DNA from: Shewanella vesiculosa
Lineage (GTDB): Bacteria; Pseudomonadota; Gammaproteobacteria; Enterobacterales; Shewanellaceae
DNA: 64,000 nt
Reading direction: 5' to 3'
Assembly (NCBI RefSeq): GCF_021560015.1
Contig: NZ_CP073588.1
Span: 2,542,001 to 2,606,000, forward strand
Part shown: positions 56,851 through 64,000 of the stretch, piece after piece
Layout of the letters: the number at the start of each line of letters is the position of its first letter
Numbering within the stretch: the first letter of the stretch is position 1
Program-made: the position numbers and the translations under genes
Notes under the pieces: model-generated
Told to the model about the DNA's origin: nothing
Seen by the model: the letters and a program-made list of their open reading frames with translations, nothing else
Databases searched by the model: none

Positions 56851-57161
56851 CAAAAACTCTCCTTGTTGTTTTATACCTAATACAGCCTAAATTACCTCTA
56901 GCAAACTGTTGCAAGGCATTCATTAACAAACATGTTACATTTACCCGCGATTTGATGTAAAGCAATCAATCTTATTACTTAACAATAAACCGTGAGGGAT
57001 CAAGGGTGATATGCATAACAAGGTTTACATTGAGTGATATTATCATCGCTATAATCACACTCTAATTCCTCGCTAAACACCCCAGTAAACTTGCCATTTC
57101 GGACAATTATCGGTAGTTTTACAGCATTGAACGATGCAAAAATAATAACAAAGGATTACGG

Positions 57162-58013
57162 ATGGGAAACATACTTTGGGTGGCCTCTTACCCTAAATCG
57201 GGTAATACCTGGGTGCGTGCATTTTTAGAAAATTACATTCAAAATCAAGATCAGCCAATCGACATCAATACCATGCACACCATTTCGACAGCGGAATCGG
57301 CTGCGCACCGTTATCGACCTTATTTACCCAAAGATAAAACGGCCACCACCGAACTAACTTTAGAAGAAATTAGTGTACTGAGGCCACAGGTTCAGGCTGA
57401 TATTGCTCACCAAGCCAATGGCACTACATTTGTCAAAACCCACAACTACTTGGGCGAATATAATAGCCAGCCACTGCATAATTCGACGGTAACATCAGGG
57501 GCAATTTATGTGGTTCGTAACCCGCTAGATGTGGCCATTTCAATGGCCAATTACTTTGATTACACCATAGATGAAGCCATAGCTTATATGGCAGAAGAAA
57601 TGACTGGCACACCAAATGAAGTACCACATGTGCCGCAAATCATTACCTCTTGGTCTATGCACGTGTCTAGTTGGACCGCCGATGATGCTTCAAAGTTGAT
57701 TTTACGCTACGAAGATATTTTGGATGACCCCAAAAAAGCCTTCAGAAAAGTGGAGTCATTTTTAGGCTTGAAAAAGGATCCTGTTAGATTAAAAAATGCC
57801 ATTAAGCACTCTTCTTTCGCACAACTAAAAGCCCAAGAAAATAAACGCGGCTTTGTAGAGAAACACGAAAATGCTAATGCCTTCTTTAGAAATGGTGGCA
57901 AGCATCAGTGGAAAACTAAACTCACGACTGAACAAGTGCAAAAAATTGTCAACACGCATTACGAACAAATGCAGCGCTTTAAATATTTGCCTGCTGGTAT
58001 GAAACCATTATAG
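57162..58013 (+). CDS. Sulfotransferase domain protein
   Basis: 283 residues. The PAPS-binding loop at the N-terminus is ASYPKSGNTWVRAFLENYI, the second PAPS motif is YVVRNPLDVAISMANYF, and FFRNGGKHQWKTKLT corresponds to the C-terminal RKG-type PAPS motif. The family transfers sulfate from PAPS to an alcohol or amine of a carbohydrate, steroid or peptide. It stands alone between divergent promoters and a strong terminator, with no glycan or lipid pathway genes beside it, so the acceptor is unknown. Such genes are uncommon in this kind of genome and may be acquired, though composition gives no clear sign. Confidence 0.9.
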   Translation: MGNILWVASYPKSGNTWVRAFLENYIQNQDQPIDINTMHTISTAESAAHRYRPYLPKDKTATTELTLEEISVLRPQVQADIAHQANGTTFVKTHNYLGEYNSQPLHNSTVTSGAIYVVRNPLDVAISMANYFDYTIDEAIAYMAEEMTGTPNEVPHVPQIITSWSMHVSSWTADDASKLILRYEDILDDPKKAFRKVESFLGLKKDPVRLKNAIKHSSFAQLKAQENKRGFVEKHENANAFFRNGGKHQWKTKLTTEQVQKIVNTHYEQMQRFKYLPAGMKPL

Positions 58014-58063
58014 AAAATAACAGTAGGATAAATAAGTCACTTATGGCTAAATCATCCTTATAA

Positions 58064-58099
58064 AAAAACGTCCTATGCCATCTGGCATAGGACGTTTTT
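58064..58099. terminator. Bidirectional terminator
   Basis: A 17-bp stem (58064-58080 / 58083-58099) with a 2-base formal loop and A5/T5 ends, between the convergent sulfotransferase and lgt genes. Confidence 0.9.
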
Positions 58100-58128
58100 G
58101 TTATAGATTCTATATAGTATCTCAGCGC

Positions 58129-58905
58129 TTAACTAGGTTTACGGTAAGCCATAATCAGCAATACAATGCCAGTGAATAAAAACGGTAAGCTTAACCATTG
58201 TCCGGCACTGAGTATTGATTCATGGTAGGCCGCTTGACTGACTTTAACGCTTTCAATCGCAATACGCGCACTAAAGACCGACACTAAAAACACGCCAAAT
58301 ATCGCACCGTGCTTTTGCTTCATATTGGTATATTTATAAATGGCGTAAAGGCCAACAAATATCAATAAATAAGCAAACGACTCATACAGTTGCGCAGGGT
58401 GACGCGGTATCATATCTATCCGCTTAAAAATAATGCCCCATGGCTGCGTGGTTGGATCACCTATAATCTCTGAATTAGCAAAGTTCGCCAAACGCACAAA
58501 AAAGCCAAATATGGCAGTCGCGATCGCTAAACGATCAAGTAAAAATAAAAACGGTAACTTCACTTTGCGCTGGTAATAATACAAGGCCAATATCGCCCCT
58601 AGTCCACCACCATGGCTGGCAAGTCCCCCTTCCCAAATGGCGAAAATTTTCAACGGATGTGCCAAGTAATAACTCGGATCGTAGAAAATACAATGGGCTA
58701 AACGCGCACCAACAATAATGCCGACCACACAATAAACCAGCAGGTTGTCGAGAGATTCAACATCTAAACCCTCTTTTGTGTAAATGCGCTTCATCACTTG
58801 AAAGCCAGTCGCAATCGCTAACGCAAATAATGCCCCATACCAATGAACCTTTAACCCCATGAACGAGATCAGCACAGGGTCAAGATCCCAAATGATGTGT
58901 TCCAA
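58129..58905 (-). CDS. lgt: Prolipoprotein diacylglyceryl transferase (Lgt)
   Basis: 258 residues from a proposed TTG at 58905; GGAG stands 7 bases upstream and this gives the family-typical start EHIIWDLDPVLISFMGLKVH. The ATG at 58941 or a longer frame to 58989 is possible. Family blocks: HWYGALFALAIATGFQ, VGARLAHCIFYDPSYYLAHP, GGLASHGGGLGAILALYYYQ, RLANFANSEIIGDPTTQPWG and the catalytic-region RHPAQLYES. Lgt attaches diacylglycerol to the lipobox Cys of prolipoproteins at the inner membrane. No thyA neighbour, unlike the usual lgt locus, so this may be a second copy. Confidence 0.88.
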   Translation of the reverse strand: MEHIIWDLDPVLISFMGLKVHWYGALFALAIATGFQVMKRIYTKEGLDVESLDNLLVYCVVGIIVGARLAHCIFYDPSYYLAHPLKIFAIWEGGLASHGGGLGAILALYYYQRKVKLPFLFLLDRLAIATAIFGFFVRLANFANSEIIGDPTTQPWGIIFKRIDMIPRHPAQLYESFAYLLIFVGLYAIYKYTNMKQKHGAIFGVFLVSVFSARIAIESVKVSQAAYHESILSAGQWLSLPFLFTGIVLLIMAYRKPS

Positions 58906-59084
58906 ATTACCTACTCCAATTGCTGCTATGTTTTGTCGCATTATGCTAAAACAACTTTGCCGCAGATGATACCCAGATACGCGACTCAAGAGAAAGTTTC
59001 ATTAACTAATAAACATACAGCAGCCAAATAAGGTAACATTTACCCCTAAATGACCGTGTACCGAATGGATCTATAGAGTTGCAA

Positions 59085-59930
59085 ATGATTGTAGATAAAA
59101 CTGAATACCATATTGATGTAACTGAACATGGTACTGATGCTATCAATTTACTGGCACAAACCAGTGGTTTGAGTAAACAAGTGCTAAAAGATGCCATGCA
59201 AAAAGGCGCTATATGGCACAGTCACGGCAAGCAAACCAATCGTATTCGTCGCGCGAAAAAACCTCTGCAACCCGGAGATAAACTGCATCTTTATTACAAT
59301 CAATATATTTTAGACGAACAAGTTGCTCCGGCAGAGTTACTGTTTGATGAAGGTGAATACAGTATTTGGTATAAGCCTTATGGTATGCGTTGCCAAGGTT
59401 CAAAGTGGAGTGACCACACCACCATCAACCGCTACGCCGAGTTGAACTTACAACCGCAACGCAATGCGTTTATTATTCATCGTCTGGACCGCGCTGCAAC
59501 CGGTTTATTAGTGCTTGGACACAGTAAAAAAACCACTGCAGCCATCGCTAAGTTATTTGAAACACGTGCATTAGAAAAATACTATCAAGTGATTGTTGAA
59601 GGTGCATTTCCGAGCAAGCCCGTTACCATTGATAGCCCTGTTGATAATAAGCCCGCGCTATCACACGCCACTTTACTCACCTACGACGCTGCGTTGGATC
59701 AATCCAAGGTGCAGGTAAAAATAGACACAGGACGTAAACATCAAATTCGGATTCATATGGCTAGTCTTGGCCATCCGGTAGTTGGCGACCGTTTGCATGG
59801 TAATGGTGCTGAACATTGCCCCGATTTAGCGCTAACATCGTGTTTTTTCCGCTTTGTATGCCCCATCAGTCACAATCTAAAAACCTTTGAATTACCAGAG
59901 CATTATCGCCCAGCATTCACAACCACTTAA
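59085..59930 (+). CDS. RluA-family pseudouridine synthase
   Basis: 281 residues from ATG 59085. The catalytic block is IIHRLDRAATGLLVLGHSKK with the essential Asp in HRLDRAA, followed by KYYQVIVEG and the RNA-binding KIDTGRKHQIRIHMASLGHP with VGDRLHG. The N-terminal part resembles an S4-like region (LSKQVLKDAMQKGAIWHSHG). Enzymes of this family convert uridine to pseudouridine in rRNA or tRNA. The closest subtype is not clear from memory. The TTG codon two triplets upstream is less likely. Its tail lies 22 bases before the DUF2057 start. Confidence 0.9.
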   Translation: MIVDKTEYHIDVTEHGTDAINLLAQTSGLSKQVLKDAMQKGAIWHSHGKQTNRIRRAKKPLQPGDKLHLYYNQYILDEQVAPAELLFDEGEYSIWYKPYGMRCQGSKWSDHTTINRYAELNLQPQRNAFIIHRLDRAATGLLVLGHSKKTTAAIAKLFETRALEKYYQVIVEGAFPSKPVTIDSPVDNKPALSHATLLTYDAALDQSKVQVKIDTGRKHQIRIHMASLGHPVVGDRLHGNGAEHCPDLALTSCFFRFVCPISHNLKTFELPEHYRPAFTTT

Positions 59931-59952
59931 TCAATCTACACGGAATCACATT

Positions 59953-60636
59953 ATGCGTAGCATTATCGCGTTACTTTGCTTTAGTTTATTCAGCCAATAC
60001 GCTATCGCGGCTAGTTTGCTTTTGCCCGACAGAACCGAAACGGTATTCGTCAATAATAAGGCATCACACCAACAGTCTAAGGTATTGCTAGACTCAACTC
60101 TGCCTAATGGTATGCAGCAAATAGCCTTTCGCTATCAAGCTCGTTACCGCGATAATGGTAGCCAAAATGACTTTATCTCTGACGTAATTGTCTTGCGCTT
60201 TAACGCCAGTGAGCAAGATTATCGATTAACGCTACCGCCAATAAACTCAGCGGCAAGTGCCAAAAAATTTAATCTAAAACCAGCCATAACATTAACCGAT
60301 AGCAGTGGTAACACGATTGCATTTACCCAAGATAAATTGATTAAATCAGGCTTACAAATTGGACGCGATTTTGTCCAAGAAATGGCTCAATATAATGCTT
60401 CTGCTGCCATAGCGGCTGTCGCGTCTAGCACTGTAATCAACCCATCACTTAATCCTGTATCTGGGGCAACCATAGCAAGCGATCACAGTAGTCAGGTCAT
60501 TAGCCCGAGCGCTGACGTAATTGAAGTTACAGCTGAAGATATCACCCAAGCAGAAGTGATGAGAATGCTGGATTATTGGTACCAAAAAGCCAATAACCAA
60601 ACTCAAGCAGAGTTTAAAGCCAAAATAAATCAATAA
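59953..60636 (+). CDS. DUF2057 family exported protein
   Basis: 227 residues from ATG 59953, the point where a clean signal peptide begins (MRSIIALLCFSLFSQYAIAA). The open frame upstream to 59887 overlaps the pseudouridine synthase gene and has no homology. The YccT/DUF2057 core follows: LLLPDRTETVFVNNK, PNGMQQIAFRYQARYRDNG, DFISDVIVLRF. The C-terminal part (about 185-225: DITQAEVMRMLDYWYQKANN) is the typical tail. Function unknown; periplasmic. Confidence 0.88.
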   Translation: MRSIIALLCFSLFSQYAIAASLLLPDRTETVFVNNKASHQQSKVLLDSTLPNGMQQIAFRYQARYRDNGSQNDFISDVIVLRFNASEQDYRLTLPPINSAASAKKFNLKPAITLTDSSGNTIAFTQDKLIKSGLQIGRDFVQEMAQYNASAAIAAVASSTVINPSLNPVSGATIASDHSSQVISPSADVIEVTAEDITQAEVMRMLDYWYQKANNQTQAEFKAKINQ

Positions 60637-60766
60637 TCCTGTATCACTATGATTGCTGAAGTGGATCTTGCTAGTTTGACTCTTGATAGTTTGAATCTTG
60701 ATAGCGCAATGATCAGCTGCTTGAGCCCCGCATAAAGGCAACGCGATTAGTTAATGGCAAATGTCA

Positions 60767-61240
60767 TTATGTTTGAGCGCAAATATCGGCAAACTTAGCA
60801 TTGAGTAAGCATTGTAAATCGGCTGGGCTTAGTGAAATCTCTAAGCCTCTTTTGCCAGCGCTGACATAGATACAATCGAACTGCTGCGCAGAGGCGTCAA
60901 TCACTGTCATTAAACGCTTTTTTTGACCTAATGGGCTAACACCACCTAATACATAACCGCTCGAACGCTCTACTGCTAATGCTTCTGCCATGTGGGCTTT
61001 TTTAGCGCCCGCAGCTTTAGCGATTAACTTCATACTCAGCATCGACGATACAGGCACGATGCCAACCACCAGCGATTGATTATCCACACTCACCACCAAG
61101 GTTTTAAACACCTGTGCAGCGGGTACAGCCAGTTTTTGCGCCGCTTCTAAACCATAAGATTCACTATTAGTATCATGATGATATTCATGCACTTCAAAAT
61201 CTATTTTATGCTTTTTCGCCATTTCAATTGCTGGAGTCAT
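60767..61240 (-). CDS. ybaK: Cys-tRNA(Pro) deacylase YbaK/EbsC
   Basis: 157 residues, the normal length. Blocks shared with YbaK: DFEVHEYHHD at the start, VFKTLVVSVDNQSLVVGIVP, KKAHMAEALAVERSSGYVLG with the GGVSPLG loop, and the C-terminal IYVSAGKRGLEISLSPADL. The enzyme removes mischarged Cys from tRNA(Pro) as a proofreading step for prolyl-tRNA synthetase. Single-gene unit. Confidence 0.93.
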   Translation of the reverse strand: MTPAIEMAKKHKIDFEVHEYHHDTNSESYGLEAAQKLAVPAAQVFKTLVVSVDNQSLVVGIVPVSSMLSMKLIAKAAGAKKAHMAEALAVERSSGYVLGGVSPLGQKKRLMTVIDASAQQFDCIYVSAGKRGLEISLSPADLQCLLNAKFADICAQT

Positions 61241-61312
61241 GCTGGTTCGCTCATATTAAATGCCGCATACAGTGTTAGTGAAGGCATTGACCAATAGTAT
61301 ATTTATTGCAAA

Positions 61313-62278
61313 TTAAGAAGCCAGTTGTACCTTCTTTGGCTGATAAAAATGCAGGTATCGCAGACAAACATAACTGACCACCACAGTAGCGACAAGCAGT
61401 TCAAGTTCTGCTAAAGCATGAATTTGCTGTACATACTCGTTTGCAATGCCGATGCTTTCCATCCATACCGACATTTTAAATAACGCAGTCGCACCTATCA
61501 CCATAGGGAAGGTAAAAGCGGCATAACCAGGGCTAAAAGGTAGCCGTAATAACTTAAAAAATGACAGATAAATAATTGCCGTCATTAACACCCCAATACC
61601 AAATAATAGCCCAACGATCACCGGAGACGGTTGCTGAGTAATGGTTAGATATCCTGCTAAAGATAAGCTGGCTGGCGCGGCTAGAATGGCTAGTGTTGGT
61701 TTAGCTGCATCGGGAATTTGTTCTCTAAAAATAAGACGGTAAAGCATCATGGGTAACATCACCGCATAGCACAACATTCCAAAAAGCAGTGCCCCATGTG
61801 CAACCCATAATAAATGCTCATTACCTGAAAAAGAAACGTCGGCAACCACAATGCCAATCGGCGGAACAAACCAACTCGGTACCATGTGAGTTAATGAAAA
61901 CTGCTTACTGCGATGATAAATAAACCCCACTAAAAAACTAATGTGCAGCAATACCGCAAATGACCATAATAAATCACCCGCTAGCGCAGAGACATGGCCC
62001 AACGAATTTGATACCACCATTAATGCCATGGCAAAGGTAGGCACCACACTGCCTACCACAGGATGAGCAAGATCTTGACGCAATAGGTTTGAATGTAATA
62101 TAAATTTACCACTCAAAATCAGTAACAACACACTGGCAATAGCAGCCGAGAACCATTGTCCATAATGGTGTAAATCCACAAGGTTTTCCCAACTCCAACC
62201 TAAACTTGCAATACCTAACGCCAGCCCTGCCATCGGCGTTGGTACGGCCATTAGTGAATTTTTTACTGCTCGAATCAT
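61313..62278 (-). CDS. TDT family (TehA/SLAC1-like) anion transporter
   Basis: 321 residues with about 10 membrane helices. The repeated small-residue helices and blocks such as LVDLHHYGQWFSAAIASVLL, GSVVPTFAMALMVVSNSLGH and GYAAFTFPMVIGATALFK match the tellurite-resistance/dicarboxylate transporter family, whose members export anions such as sulfite. Divergent from a LysR gene of the YeiE/CysL type, a sulfite-linked regulator in enterics, so sulfite export is the best guess by context. The substrate is not proven. Confidence 0.85.
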   Translation of the reverse strand: MIRAVKNSLMAVPTPMAGLALGIASLGWSWENLVDLHHYGQWFSAAIASVLLLILSGKFILHSNLLRQDLAHPVVGSVVPTFAMALMVVSNSLGHVSALAGDLLWSFAVLLHISFLVGFIYHRSKQFSLTHMVPSWFVPPIGIVVADVSFSGNEHLLWVAHGALLFGMLCYAVMLPMMLYRLIFREQIPDAAKPTLAILAAPASLSLAGYLTITQQPSPVIVGLLFGIGVLMTAIIYLSFFKLLRLPFSPGYAAFTFPMVIGATALFKMSVWMESIGIANEYVQQIHALAELELLVATVVVSYVCLRYLHFYQPKKVQLAS

Positions 62279-62450
62279 TACAACCTCAAACTGCCCATCA
62301 GAGAATAAGCCAATATTACGCTTGCACTTTGTTTATATATATCCAATTATACGGAACACACGTTCAGAAAAATTAAACGATTAGCGGTTTAAAACTCACT
62401 GCCGCCATTTTATCGGTTTATTAACCAATACCTTCACTAAGTCAGGCGCG

Positions 62451-63353
62451 ATGAATATTTCACTCAAACAGCTCAATGTTTTTAGCAGCATTACTCAACA
62501 TAAAACCCTAACGGCAGCCGCCGAGGCGTTATATCTGTCTAAAGCAGCGGTGAGCATGGCACTGGCAGAATTAGAAAAACAACTCGGTCATGCGCTATTT
62601 GATCGGGTTAACAACCGCTTAATTCTTAATCAAGAAGGTCACAAGCTGTTACCACTGGCCGACGAGCTGCTTAGTAGAGCAAATAACATCAGCCAATTGT
62701 TTGATGCAGACCACGCTTTTTCAGGTCAATTGAAAATAGGTGCCAGTGACACCCTAGGGAACCATGTTGTTCCGGGGTTATTGAGCCAATTTCGGCAGCA
62801 ATATCAGCATTTCTCGCAAAGTGTGGTGATTTCTAATTCACGGCTTATTTGCCAAAAACTGCTGGATTACGAACTAGATATCGGCTTGATCGAAGGGAAA
62901 AGTCATCATCCAGAACTTATCGCTACTCAATTCAGCCATGATGAGATGTGTATTATCGCAGCGCCTCAGTTACCTATAAGCCAACAAGCTAAGTGCAAAT
63001 TTAGCCATTTAGAACACAGTGAATGGGTATTACGTGAAGCAGGCTCAGGCTCGCGAGAGTTTTTCTTACATACCATAGCGCCACAAATAGCGGCGTGGCA
63101 TGAAGTGTTTGAACTTAATACTACAGAAGCACTAATTAACAGTGTTTCCGCGGGACTCGGCTTAGGTTGCTTATCTACTTTAGCGGCACAATATGCCATT
63201 AACGATGGCCGTGTAGTTCGGCTGGATCTACCTCAAGCGAGCAATCATCTTAATATGCAACGACCATTTTGGTTAGTGGTTCATAAAGACAAATACCATA
63301 GCCCGCTGCTGAAAAGCTTTATTGAGTTTTGCCATCAATGGGATAATACATAA
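62451..63353 (+). CDS. LysR-family regulator, YeiE/CysL-like
   Basis: 300 residues. The winged helix (about 1-60) reads LKQLNVFSSITQHKTLTAAA, ALYLSKAAVSMALAELEKQL. The effector domain has LKIGASDTLGNHVVPGLLSQ, LDYELDIGLIEGKSHHPEL and LREAGSGSREFF, the RE-GSG-R anion-binding block of the YeiE/CysL group. It is divergent from the TDT transporter gene (172 bases between) and is the likely regulator of it. Confidence 0.9.
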   Translation: MNISLKQLNVFSSITQHKTLTAAAEALYLSKAAVSMALAELEKQLGHALFDRVNNRLILNQEGHKLLPLADELLSRANNISQLFDADHAFSGQLKIGASDTLGNHVVPGLLSQFRQQYQHFSQSVVISNSRLICQKLLDYELDIGLIEGKSHHPELIATQFSHDEMCIIAAPQLPISQQAKCKFSHLEHSEWVLREAGSGSREFFLHTIAPQIAAWHEVFELNTTEALINSVSAGLGLGCLSTLAAQYAINDGRVVRLDLPQASNHLNMQRPFWLVVHKDKYHSPLLKSFIEFCHQWDNT

Positions 63354-63608
63354 AAATACCGAGGTCGGTAGTGATAGTAGCTTTATTGATGTCCTTATGG
63401 TTAATCATTTAGGCGGTGTATATATTTTTATCACTATAGATTAATAATTAAATTTATTAAGGTATTTTTAATGTATTAGGGATAGCATCTCAGATCGTAC
63501 ATAAATTTTATAATCAATATATTTTACCTCATTAAACTTTCTTTTAAATTAAAGTTTGATCACAAGGTGAATTTTAAAGCATTAATTACTGGACTGTTTG
63601 AGGTATAA
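63354..63608. other. AT-rich intergenic region upstream of rnk
   Basis: About 255 AT-rich bases with no gene. The rnk promoter should lie here; no clear -35/-10 pair was fixed. Confidence 0.4.
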
Positions 63609-64000
63609 ATGAGTAACCGACCTGAAATAACTATTTCGTCACTGGATTCTATAAGACTCTTTAAGTTAATTGAGTCATTACCGACAAAAAAAATGGTCGG
63701 CATTAGTGAGCTAGAAGAAGAGCTCGCCCGTGCAAATATAGTTGAACCAACGGAAGTGCCGCCTACAATTGTGACGATGAATTCAACAGTTAAATTTACT
63801 GTCGAATCGTCTCGTGATGAATTTATGATGACTCTTGTTTATCCCAAAGACCTTGATTTAAGTGGTGATAAAATATCTATTCTTGCACCTGTTGGCAGTG
63901 CGTTACTTGGGCTTTCTCAAGGTGATGAAATTGAATGGCCTAAGCCTGGTGGAGGGTTAATAAAAATTAAAATTAAAGAAATTTTCTATCAACCTGAAAG
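63609..64000 (+). CDS. rnk: Regulator of nucleoside diphosphate kinase Rnk, cut by window edge
   Basis: The first 130 codons of a gene that runs off the right edge. It opens with MSNRPEITISSLDSIRLFKL and continues through ELEEELARANIVEPTEVPPT, TVKFTV, SILAPVGSALLGLSQGDEIE and KIKIKEIFYQPE. Rnk consists of a coiled-coil head and a C-terminal GreA/GreB-type domain that binds the RNA polymerase secondary channel region; here both parts are visible, the last residues missing. GAGG precedes the ATG. Confidence 0.92.
   Translation, partial: MSNRPEITISSLDSIRLFKLIESLPTKKMVGISELEEELARANIVEPTEVPPTIVTMNSTVKFTVESSRDEFMMTLVYPKDLDLSGDKISILAPVGSALLGLSQGDEIEWPKPGGGLIKIKIKEIFYQPE

Overview
The window reads as one continuous stretch of a gammaproteobacterial chromosome, most likely Shewanella or a close relative. 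This rests on recognised families rather than a database search: TonB-dependent receptors with the ERIEVTGSRIKR-type N-terminus, DUF4447, DUF3622, TIGR03899 and DP-EP proteins, Rnk, several GGDEF proteins, and an AT-rich composition. I found no rRNA, tRNA, CRISPR array, phage or insertion sequence.

Layout. 0-11 kb: SMI1/KNR4-like and DUF4447 proteins, a glutathione transferase, a large TonB-dependent receptor, a PH-domain/Nramp-like/serine hydrolase operon, DUF1456, malic enzyme, a conserved hypothetical protein and a PAP2 phosphatase. 11-22 kb: a TPR-GGDEF protein, queG, dodecin, the divergent metE/metR pair with two candidate MetR boxes, an HDOD protein, and a BtuB-like receptor behind a cobalamin riboswitch. 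This ties together B12 uptake, the B12-dependent enzyme QueG and the B12-independent methionine synthase. 22-35 kb: DUF3622, rlhA (frameshifted), a phosphoribosyltransferase, a DnaJ-related protein, a DsbA-like protein, cytochrome b561-like plus hemG, an MFS carrier, TIGR03899, a PilZ-like protein, and a redox or electrophile cluster (frameshifted GST, DJ-1/PfpI, MDR reductase, OhrR/MarR regulator).

35-48 kb: a PAS-GGDEF protein, an amidohydrolase remnant, PanE, a 1099-residue wHTH-nSTAND-TM-TPR protein followed by two DP-EP genes, another PAS-GGDEF protein, an AlkB-like monooxygenase with a 2Fe-2S ferredoxin and a divergent AraC regulator, and a SIMPL protein. 48-64 kb: a very large NAD(P)H-oxidoreductase/formate dehydrogenase fusion (frameshifted), a tandem hairpin array, UspA plus SulP (frameshifted), two small membrane proteins, a sulfotransferase, Lgt, an RluA-type pseudouridine synthase, a DUF2057 protein, YbaK, a TDT transporter with a divergent LysR regulator, and the start of rnk at the right edge.

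Two things stand out. First, four conserved genes (rlhA, a GST, the formate dehydrogenase fusion and sulP) are each broken at or beside a six-base homopolymer, which points to draft-quality indels or recent decay. Second, the nSTAND receptor with its two DP-EP partner genes, set among duplicated flanking DNA and a telomere-like heptamer repeat, is the best candidate for a poorly described system.
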